NCBI GenBank assembly: GCA_031551135.1
Contig: JAVBOA010000012.1
Span: 19,135 to 83,134 of the forward strand
Length of the DNA stretch: 64,000 nucleotides
Direction of reading: 5' to 3'
From: JAITVM01 sp031551135
GTDB taxonomy: Bacteria; Bacillota; Clostridia; Lachnospirales; JAITVM01
This document shows, piece by piece, positions 59,031 through 64,000 of this stretch; position 1 is the first letter of the stretch; the number at the start of each line of letters is the position of its first letter. The notes below the pieces were generated by a model that was given only the letters and a program-made list of their open reading frames with translations, was not told where the DNA came from and did no database searches. The translations under genes were made by a program, and so were the position numbers.

Positions 59031-59447
59031 TCAAAGTTTAAAATCTTCAATAAACTTTTTTGGCTCTACTGCTTTAACCGTTGAATATTGATAGTCCTTT
59101 ATGTTTCTCGTTATAATAAAATCAGATTCAAATTCTTTTGCGCATTCCATTTGTATGCAGTCCTCGAAATCTTCAAAGTCTTTGTTATCAAGTGAATAAA
59201 TAAGCTTTTCAGAATCAATACCAATAACTTTAAACATTTTACATAGCTTTTGAAGTATCTCTCGCCTTTTCTCTAAAGATACATCTTTTCTTAAAATATA
59301 AAACAAATTCGAAATTGTATGTGCTGCAATGCAGGCTTGAATATCTCCTCTGATACATTTTTCGATTATTTTTATTGAATCATCTGAAAAAGGCTTTCTA
59401 TCAGCAATATAATCAAGTATCACGTTTGTATCAATCAAAATTCGCAT
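59031..59447 (-). CDS. PIN-domain toxin (VapC-like)
   Basis: The 138-residue protein has the PIN ribonuclease acidic set: D6 in RILIDTNVILDY, E in the middle, and DFEDCIQMECA and DFIITRNIKDY in the C-terminal half. It likely cleaves RNA as the toxin of a type II pair. From ATG 59447, AAGGG is 9 bases upstream; another ATG three codons earlier is too close to it. Its start overlaps the upstream antitoxin gene by 17 bases. Confidence 0.85.
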   Translation of the reverse strand: MRILIDTNVILDYIADRKPFSDDSIKIIEKCIRGDIQACIAAHTISNLFYILRKDVSLEKRREILQKLCKMFKVIGIDSEKLIYSLDNKDFEDFEDCIQMECAKEFESDFIITRNIKDYQYSTVKAVEPKKFIEDFKL

Positions 59448-59673
59448 ATTTTTCATCCCTTGCTTTTAAAAGTTCTTCTTTTTCGTTTATATTCGAAGGT
59501 ACGCAACCTCTAAACTTTTTAAATTCTTCAAAAGCTAATTCTTTTTCAGATGATATATTTTTTTCACTTGAATAAAAGCCTTTTAAATTCTTAATAATTT
59601 CAATTAAATAAACCATCTTATCTTCCGGAATATCATCTATCATTTGAACAGCCTGTTTTTTTAAGCTCGACAT
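59431..59673 (-). CDS. Antitoxin partner of the PIN toxin
   Basis: From ATG 59673, preceded by AAGGAAG, it is 80 residues. The N-terminal half is helical (KKQAVQMIDDIPEDKMVYLIEIIKNLKGF), like other small antitoxins that pair with PIN toxins, and the C-terminus is charged and likely disordered before wrapping the toxin (FKKFRGCVPSN). It lies just upstream of the toxin with overlapping frames, the normal antitoxin-first order. DNA-binding was not shown. Confidence 0.75.
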   Translation of the reverse strand: MSSLKKQAVQMIDDIPEDKMVYLIEIIKNLKGFYSSEKNISSEKELAFEEFKKFRGCVPSNINEKEELLKARDEKYANFD

Positions 59674-59798
59674 TGAAAAAACTTCCTTTCTATATTGCAC
59701 AAGACGAATACTTTTTCTCTCTTTTTTGATTTTTTAACAATTCTTTTAGTATAGTTTTTGTAAATTATTTACATGTACTTTTTTTATATTTCTGATTT

Positions 59799-59830
59799 TT
59801 ATCAAAAAAAGTTAGGATTTTTTTTGATAA
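59799..59830. terminator. AT-rich hairpin upstream of the toxin-antitoxin pair
   Basis: TTATCAAAAAAA and TTTTTTTGATAA form a 12-bp AT-rich stem around GTTAGGAT. It may end transcription from the repressor gene side, or be part of the promoter region of the antitoxin. Confidence 0.45.
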
Positions 59831-59856
59831 ATTCATAAAGTTGAAATTCGTAAAAT

Positions 59857-59975
59857 GGCGTAAAATCAACATCTTGCTAAATTTGCTAAAAAAAATGAGA
59901 CCTTTTCTAGCTTATAGTTCTCGCGTAGCTCACATAAAATTTAGCAAATTTAGCACAGAAAAAAACGGCGTAAAA
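59857..59975. repeat. Inverted-repeat structure flanked by GGCGTAAAA repeats
   Basis: TGCTAAATTTGCTAAA (59875-59890) and TTTAGCAAATTTAGCA (59940-59955) are a perfect 16-bp inverted repeat around 49 bases. GGCGTAAAA occurs just outside both arms in direct orientation (59857 and 59967). The interior also shows AGC/GCT and TGAG/CTCA complementarity. Its role is unknown. Confidence 0.6.
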
Positions 59976-60064
59976 CTTTTAGTTCGTTCTTTTTGTTATA
60001 GGTAAGTAGTATTTGTTATAAAAAAAGTATTTGTAAAAAGAAGTAAAAGCACAAAAATCGGGAA

Positions 60065-60766
60065 TCATTTATCTTTGGTATGTTCTATCTTTGAGTCAAC
60101 ATACTGTTTATAAGGTTCAGCAGATTTCAATTGTTCTCTTAATTGTTCTCTTGTTAGTGATACTTTATTTAATTCGAGCTTGAAATCTTTGGGCAAGCAT
60201 TGGTTAAATCTAGCTTTAATAGCACTTATATATTCATTTGTAGCTTCTAGTATACCGTTTTGATGCTCTAAAATGAACAACCACAAGCCATAAGTGTATT
60301 CATCATCATCTTTTTCTCTTATAAATACACGTGCATCTTCTAAATCTTGTGCTAAAGCACAATAGCTGTGAATGGTTTTATAAAGCAAGCGAAGGTATTC
60401 ATCCTTAAGATCAGCATCTAAAGTTCCGTCAAACGATTCATATCCAATAATCATAGAGTTAATCGAAATAATTAGGGTTTTTCTGCTCTCATCTGGCAAC
60501 TTTATAAGCATATCTGATAAATCTTTTATATCTATTTTGTACGATTCATTATCTTCTTTATTTTTAAATTCACTCAATCCCAATAAATAATCCGCTGAAC
60601 ATTCAAAATATTCAGCTAATTTTATTAATGTATCGCAGTCTGGTTTTGAATTATTTGATTCCCACATTCTAATTGTGCTTTCTGATTTGCCAACCGCTTT
60701 TCCGAGTTCCAATGCTGATACTTTTTTTTCATTTCTCAGTTCCTGTATTTTATTGCCTAAAAGCAT
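60065..60766 (-). CDS. XRE-family repressor of the second element
   Basis: The 233-residue protein has an N-terminal helix-turn-helix (KIQELRNEKKVSALELGKAVGKSESTIRMWESNNSKPDCDTLIKLAEYF) as in phage repressors. The C-terminal part (about 70-230) is helical and is not an S24/LexA peptidase domain, so induction would not be by self-cleavage. It is transcribed away from the early genes of the element; a divergent small XRE gene lies on the other side of the control region. This is a classic immunity layout. Confidence 0.85.
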   Translation of the reverse strand: MLLGNKIQELRNEKKVSALELGKAVGKSESTIRMWESNNSKPDCDTLIKLAEYFECSADYLLGLSEFKNKEDNESYKIDIKDLSDMLIKLPDESRKTLIISINSMIIGYESFDGTLDADLKDEYLRLLYKTIHSYCALAQDLEDARVFIREKDDDEYTYGLWLFILEHQNGILEATNEYISAIKARFNQCLPKDFKLELNKVSLTREQLREQLKSAEPYKQYVDSKIEHTKDK

Positions 60767-60786
60767 TTAAAATCACCTCTTTATTT

Positions 60787-60815
60787 AATATACAACAATA
60801 TTTATGTTGTTTCAA
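60787..60815 (-). promoter_or_regulatory. Promoter of the XRE repressor
   Basis: Minus-strand TTGAAA and TATATT are separated by 17 bases. The spacer is the imperfect palindrome ACAACA-N7-TGTTGT, a candidate operator, so the repressor may regulate itself. Confidence 0.6.
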
Positions 60816-60823
60816 TGGGTATG

Positions 60824-60856
60824 GTCAATATAATTGACATCAATATATTTGACTAT
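60824..60856. promoter_or_regulatory. Candidate operators between the divergent XRE genes
   Basis: GTCAATATAATTGAC has perfect 6-bp arms (GTCAAT/ATTGAC). A second TCAAT...TTTGAC half-site pair follows at once, and further TTGAC repeats lie in the plus-strand promoter. This is consistent with repressor or Cro binding. Confidence 0.5.
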
Positions 60857-60878
60857 ATAAAATATTTAAACAATTTAC

Positions 60879-60907
60879 TTGACATCTACATTGTTGACTT
60901 ATATAAT
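60879..60907 (+). promoter_or_regulatory. Consensus promoter of the early genes
   Basis: TTGACA (60879-60884) and TATAAT (60902-60907) match both consensus hexamers with 17-base spacing. TTGAC is repeated within the spacer. It drives the small XRE gene and probably the genes beyond it. Confidence 0.85.
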
Positions 60908-60952
60908 TAAATCATCAATAAAATTGATTTCATGTTATGAAGGAGGCTTAAT

Positions 60953-61168
60953 ATGACCAAACTGAAGCAATTTCGGGTGACCGAGGGATTGTCCCAAGAA
61001 AAAATGGCAAGAAAATTGAATATAACATTATCTTACTATAGCCAAATAGAAAGAGGGTATATACCAGCATCAAGAGCTTTTATGGTATTAATGAAAAGAC
61101 ATTTTCCAAGTATAGACATCAACGACATATTTTTTAATGATGAAGTTCTTGATCAACTTGTCAAATAA
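60953..61168 (+). CDS. Small XRE-family regulator (Cro-like)
   Basis: The 71-residue protein is one helix-turn-helix domain (LKQFRVTEGLSQEKMARKLNITLSYYSQIERGYIPASRAFMVLMKRHFP). It is divergent from the long repressor and starts after GAAGGAGGC, in line with Cro or an early activator. A consensus promoter precedes it. A copy of the 50-bp element repeat follows its end. Confidence 0.85.
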   Translation: MTKLKQFRVTEGLSQEKMARKLNITLSYYSQIERGYIPASRAFMVLMKRHFPSIDINDIFFNDEVLDQLVK

Positions 61169-61217
61169 TCATATATGAAAACATGACAGTATTTATAAAC
61201 AAAAAATAAATAACTGC

Positions 61218-61267
61218 AAATTCCGCATAAGCCACGGTGATATAGAGATCATGGGTCGGTTATGCCG
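61218..61267 (+). repeat. 50-bp dispersed repeat, copy A
   Basis: AAATTCCGCATAAGCCACGG is followed by GTGATATAGAGATCATGG and GTCGGTTATGCCG. The ends CCGCATAAGCC and GGTTATGCC can pair in a stem. It matches copy B at 61820 in 49 of 50 positions. Confidence 0.8.
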
Positions 61268-61321
61268 AAAATCGCAAGATTAGGTAAAGAAAAAGTCGCT
61301 AGAATTAACTAACGACATGAA

Positions 61322-61513
61322 TTATTTTTCATCATTTTCAGAGCTATCAAGTTCAATTTCACCATGCTCTTTTTCGAAATCAAGAACATGTTTAATCATG
61401 ATTTGTTCAATTTCTTTATTAACAGAGCGACCATTATAACTGCTAATGAAATAAAACTTGTCTAATAGATTTTGATGAACCCTTAAAGTATACCTAGGAA
61501 GATTAGAGGACAT
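61322..61513 (-). CDS. Arc-like ribbon-helix-helix protein (minus strand)
   Basis: From ATG 61513, which follows GGAAAGGAAAA, it is 63 residues. PRYTLRVHQNLLDKFYFISSYNGRSVNKEIEQIMIKHVLDFE matches the strand-helix-helix of Arc/MetJ-type regulators, where the strand (YTLRV) contacts DNA. The charged C-terminus is short. It is divergent from another RHH gene, with operator-like repeats between them. Confidence 0.75.
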   Translation of the reverse strand: MSSNLPRYTLRVHQNLLDKFYFISSYNGRSVNKEIEQIMIKHVLDFEKEHGEIELDSSENDEK

Positions 61514-61590
61514 AAATAATTTTCCTTTCCAGATTCTAATGACGCTATTTTGACTCAATTATAGCATAATATTATTTTTTGGAAATAGCT

Positions 61591-61650
61591 TGACGCAAAA
61601 GTGACGCAATGATATCATATATAAAAAGAGGTGACGCAATAATGACGCAA
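61591..61650 (+). promoter_or_regulatory. TGACGCAA operator array with promoter
   Basis: TGACGCAA occurs four times, at 61591, 61602, 61632 and 61643, so in two pairs of 11-bp spacing. The first pair overlaps a promoter of TTGACG (61590-61595) and TATCAT (61613-61618), and the second overlaps the start of the RHH gene. Tandem direct repeats fit RHH binding, so autoregulation is likely. Confidence 0.65.
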
Positions 61651-61821
61651 CTTGACAAAGAAAGGCTAACGGTACGCTTACCAAGTGAGTTAAATGAAAA
61701 ACTAACTTCAATAACCTCAAATCTAGGATTAACAAAAAATGCATTTGTGCTAAATCTGATAATTAGAGAGATTAAAAAATCTGAAAATTCTGAAAAATTT
61801 AGCAGTAATAATAATCAGTAA
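61642..61821 (+). CDS. Ribbon-helix-helix protein (plus strand)
   Basis: From ATG 61642, after AAGAGGTG, it is 59 residues. KERLTVRLPSELNEKLTSITSNLGLTKNAFVLNLIIREIKK is an RHH motif with strand RLTVRLP. Its coding start lies inside the TGACGCAA array, suggesting it controls its own synthesis. The end of the gene overlaps copy B of the 50-bp repeat by two bases. Confidence 0.78.
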   Translation: MTQLDKERLTVRLPSELNEKLTSITSNLGLTKNAFVLNLIIREIKKSENSEKFSSNNNQ

Positions 61822-61869
61822 ATTCCGCATAAGCCACAGTGATATAGAGATCATGGGTCGGTTATGCCG
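61820..61869 (+). repeat. 50-bp dispersed repeat, copy B
   Basis: Same sequence as copy A at 61218 with one change (A for G). It starts at the stop codon of the RHH gene, as copy A follows the XRE gene. The two copies frame the RHH pair as a cassette. Confidence 0.8.
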
Positions 61870-61960
61870 TACATTTACGAAACATATTTTATTATGTCAT
61901 AACATGTTCTAATTCAAGTAATACTTTTAGTAATTAAACTTGACTAACTATTTATGAAAA

Positions 61961-62158
61961 ATGGGGGATTGTATAAACGTTATTTTGCAAGAAAGAAAAT
62001 TTTATACAGCTAGAGAAATAGCGGAGATTATGGAAATTTCAATATCACAGGCATACAGAATAATCAAACTGCTAAATAATGAGCTGAAAGAGCAGGGGAA
62101 GATAACAATATCAGGTAAAGTCAGCCGTCGCTATTTTGACGAAAAATCAGGGATTTAG
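61961..62158 (+). CDS. Small helix-turn-helix protein (excisionase-like)
   Basis: The 65-residue protein has FYTAREIAEIMEISISQAYRIIKLLNNELKEQGKI, a winged-helix DNA-binding unit like MerR-fold excisionases and small phage regulators. The start is uncertain: ATG 61961 lacks a clear ribosome binding site. It could be the element's directionality factor or another regulator. Confidence 0.55.
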   Translation: MGDCINVILQERKFYTAREIAEIMEISISQAYRIIKLLNNELKEQGKITISGKVSRRYFDEKSGI

Positions 62159-62191
62159 AAGGATTTAGTAATAAAGTCTAGGAGGATTTTA

Positions 62192-62497
62192 ATGACAGAA
62201 AGACCGAAGATATTCGAGTATATACCACACGGAGAGGATAACGCTATATCGTCAGAAGAATTAGCGAAATTAGGCGGATTTAAGAACGTTAGAGAGTTGC
62301 GAAATTATATAGAAACATTAAGGAATTCGGGGTATGTAATATGCTCAAAAAGCAACCGTGGAGGCGGATATTACATACACGACAACTCTCACGAATTGAA
62401 ACATTATGTTCGCACTGTCCAAAACCGCATTATTAATTCCCAAAGGTCATTAAGTTCAGCAATGAGAGAACTTGATCTTATAGAAACAACGCTTTAA
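62192..62497 (+). CDS. Winged-helix early protein of the element
   Basis: The 101-residue protein begins with a winged helix (SSEELAKLGGFKNVRELRNYIETLRNSGYVICSKSNRGGGYYI), followed by a helical tail (VRTVQNRIINSQRSLSSAMRELDLIE). AGGAGG lies at a good distance. Such proteins are common between excisionase-like genes and primase genes of phage satellites and prophages. A DNA-binding role is inferred. Confidence 0.65.
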   Translation: MTERPKIFEYIPHGEDNAISSEELAKLGGFKNVRELRNYIETLRNSGYVICSKSNRGGGYYIHDNSHELKHYVRTVQNRIINSQRSLSSAMRELDLIETTL

Positions 62498-62537
62498 ATA
62501 AAATCAGCGATTTAAAGCGCGAATAGTGAGGGTGAGT

Positions 62538-63848
62538 ATGACTGTAAAAGTACACATTGATAGTAAATCTTATAAAATCAAGCCAAAAGATGATGTTCGT
62601 AATATAAAGCCACGGTTACAAAACAGTACTCCTGTAAATTTGACGATTTCAGAGCTTGCAGACAAGCTTTCAAAAGGCTATAGCGTGAGTCCTGCCGTTT
62701 TAAAAGGCGGGTGTAGGGCTGAAAATTGGCAGGAACAGCAAGTATTTATGGTGGATATCGATAACGATAAAAAAGGTGCTGTTTTAATGCCGAAGCAAGC
62801 AAAAGATATCTGCAATCAAAATAATATTCCGGTCAGTTTTATGTATCACAGTTTTAGCAGTACAAGAGAAAAACCAAAATACAGGCTTGTTTTTATATGC
62901 GCTGAAATTATTACGGATAGAGCTTTACGCGAGGTAATCGCCGAAACTCTTGTTTCCTTGTTTCCGCAAGCAGACGAATCATGTAAAAATGCAGATCGTT
63001 TATTTTTCGGAACAAATATACAGATAAAAAATATAGCAGAAAATGCGACATTTTCTATTGAGAATATTTTAATCCATCACACGCCTAAAGTAAAGAGTTT
63101 TGGTGCTTCAAATGATGAATTAGAGAATTTAAAACGAGATTTCGACCTGTTTTCTTATATGAAAAGCCTAACAGGAGACGATCTGAAATTTAATAATAGT
63201 AAATGCGCTATGTTTAAGCATTGCTGTATCTGCGGTCATTCGAATGATCTCGTTTATTATCATGACACGAATACTTTTAAATGTTTTGGAGCTCATGGCA
63301 ATGTAGGCGGCTCGGTTATTGATTTTATAATGTATTCGCAAAATAAAGACCTGAAAAATGCAATTGAATATTTTAAACATAAATTACTTAAAATGCCGAA
63401 AGAAGTTCCTAATAAGCTACAAAGGCGAGATTATGCCATAAGCAAAGGTAAAATCAGCATTTCAAACCCTAAATACCAAAAATATCTAAAGCAACTTAGA
63501 CCGGAAGACAACCCAAGATATACTTTAGATGATAAAGGTATGGGTGAACTTTTTGCGGATATCCATAAGGATAAGCTCCGTTATAACGTAACCGCAAAAG
63601 AATGGTTTTACTTCAACGGTAAGGTTTGGGAAGAAGATACCGGCTCAATGAGAGCTTCGAGATATGCAAAAGTACTTGCTGATGAATTAATAATATATTC
63701 GACTGAAATCGATAACGATAGCAAAAAGTTTTCATATCAAGATTTTTATATAAGGCTTGGTATAAAATCCAGAAGAGACACTATGCTTGCTGATACGAGA
63801 GACAAATATTTTATATCAAATGAAAGCCTCGATAAAAACTTATACTAA
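62538..63848 (+). CDS. Primase/replication protein, truncated before the helicase domain
   Basis: From ATG 62538 it is 436 residues. The first 175 residues are a primase-polymerase-like region (VFMVDIDNDKKG and YHSFSSTREKPKYRLVFI). A CHC2-type zinc finger follows (CAMFKHCCICGHSND, FKCFGAHGNVGGSVIDFIMY), and then the start of a D5-like N-terminal domain (YNVTAKEWFYFNGKVWEED). It stops at SLDKNLY, where relatives continue into a D5/AAA helicase. A transposase gene begins right after, on the opposite strand, so the helicase half has been cut off by an insertion. Confidence 0.8.
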   Translation: MTVKVHIDSKSYKIKPKDDVRNIKPRLQNSTPVNLTISELADKLSKGYSVSPAVLKGGCRAENWQEQQVFMVDIDNDKKGAVLMPKQAKDICNQNNIPVSFMYHSFSSTREKPKYRLVFICAEIITDRALREVIAETLVSLFPQADESCKNADRLFFGTNIQIKNIAENATFSIENILIHHTPKVKSFGASNDELENLKRDFDLFSYMKSLTGDDLKFNNSKCAMFKHCCICGHSNDLVYYHDTNTFKCFGAHGNVGGSVIDFIMYSQNKDLKNAIEYFKHKLLKMPKEVPNKLQRRDYAISKGKISISNPKYQKYLKQLRPEDNPRYTLDDKGMGELFADIHKDKLRYNVTAKEWFYFNGKVWEEDTGSMRASRYAKVLADELIIYSTEIDNDSKKFSYQDFYIRLGIKSRRDTMLADTRDKYFISNESLDKNLY

Positions 63849-63855
63849 TATCCAA

Positions 63856-64000
63856 TTAGACGGTTGACAAAATCCATGCTCTACCTGTGATAGATCTTAT
63901 TGTTTCGAGCTCCAAATTATTGATAGCAATACACAATTGCTCAGTGACCTTATTTAAAGTGACAAAAAAACGATTATCAAAATATTTTTCTTTCAATTCA
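63856..64000 (-). mobile_element. 3' end of an IS630-like transposase (5' end outside window)
   Basis: The minus-strand frame enters from the right edge (ELKEKYFDNRFFVTLNKV, then TEQLCIAINNLELETIRSI) and ends TGRAWILSTV at 63856. The last 48 residues resemble the C-terminus of IS630-family transposases (DDE type). The stop lies 8 bases from the end of the primase gene. The family call rests on this short tail. Confidence 0.55.

Noticed and set aside
1..64000. CRISPR arrays, rRNA and tRNA genes
   Set aside because: No regularly spaced repeats of suitable length and no tRNA- or rRNA-like conserved sequence was recognised by eye on either strand.

Overview
The window is low-GC DNA from an anaerobic Bacillota, most likely a spore-former of class Clostridia. 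The grounds are an AT-rich genome, AGGAGG-type ribosome binding sites, a SpoIIP-type sporulation hydrolase, RicT, the Bacillota-type tmk-darA-yaaR-holB-ricT cluster, a class B sortase, a tRNA-Cys T-box leader, a citrate lyase operon and a multi-subunit NAD-linked [FeFe] hydrogenase. The species cannot be named from the sequence.

Layout. (1) Positions 1 to about 10970 are the right end of an integrated phage-like element. It carries a helicase tail, RNase HI, a lytic transglycosylase, two DNA methyltransferases (one a circularly permuted C5 enzyme that seems to lack a normal start codon), a nucleotidyltransferase-like protein and a dNTP-supply block (B12-dependent ribonucleotide reductase, dUTPase, ThyX-like protein, guanylate-kinase-like protein). 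It ends with a large serine recombinase whose stop codon abuts the 3' remnant of a host gene. (2) 11.1-15.8 kb is a four-gene nucleoside ABC importer in the NupNOPQ order. (3) 16.2-20.7 kb holds a Cys-type sulfatase, a Crp/Fnr regulator and a GH13 glycosidase. (4) 20.9-27 kb is the citrate lyase operon citD-E-F-C-X behind a zinc-ribbon membrane protein. (5) 27-37 kb, on the minus strand, is the tmk-to-ricT housekeeping cluster, interrupted by an extra gene and two small mobile repeats, and the ACT-hom-thrB-lysC amino-acid operon. (6) 37-48.6 kb holds spoIIP, a hydantoinase/DUF917 pair, ligA, msrA, a membrane-tethered MutS-like ATPase, sortase B and two tandem lipoproteins. (7) 48.7-53.1 kb is the hydrogenase operon. 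(8) 53.9-57.2 kb is ispF, then a Cys T-box controlling cysE-cysS, then mrnC. (9) From about 57.3 kb to the end is a second, decaying element. It sits at a guaA-3'-end-like att sequence, has an integrase with an in-frame stop, a VapBC-like toxin-antitoxin pair, an immunity-type XRE switch, divergent ribbon-helix-helix regulators, and a primase/helicase gene cut off next to an IS630-like transposase.

The most notable non-gene signal is a family of MITE-like repeats with TACTATTTTCA termini flanked by TTA. Two copies are about 110 bp, three are short deletion forms, and there are one or two relics. Two copies lie exactly against the TAA stop codons of tmk and yaaR, and the two long copies keep an internal hairpin through a compensatory base-pair change. 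Other second-look items are the permuted methyltransferase and its ATA start, the guaA-type junction with a nonsense-mutated integrase, the TGACGCAA operator array and its flanking 50-bp repeats, a 119-bp inverted-repeat structure near 59.9 kb, and a roughly 500-nt possible leader of the hydrogenase operon.

The chromosomal genes fit a fermentative anaerobe. It would split citrate to acetate and oxaloacetate, balance NADH and ferredoxin through H2, salvage nucleosides and degrade alpha-glucans. It would make threonine, the aspartate-family precursors of lysine, and cysteine, the last under T-box control. No tRNA, rRNA or CRISPR array was seen.
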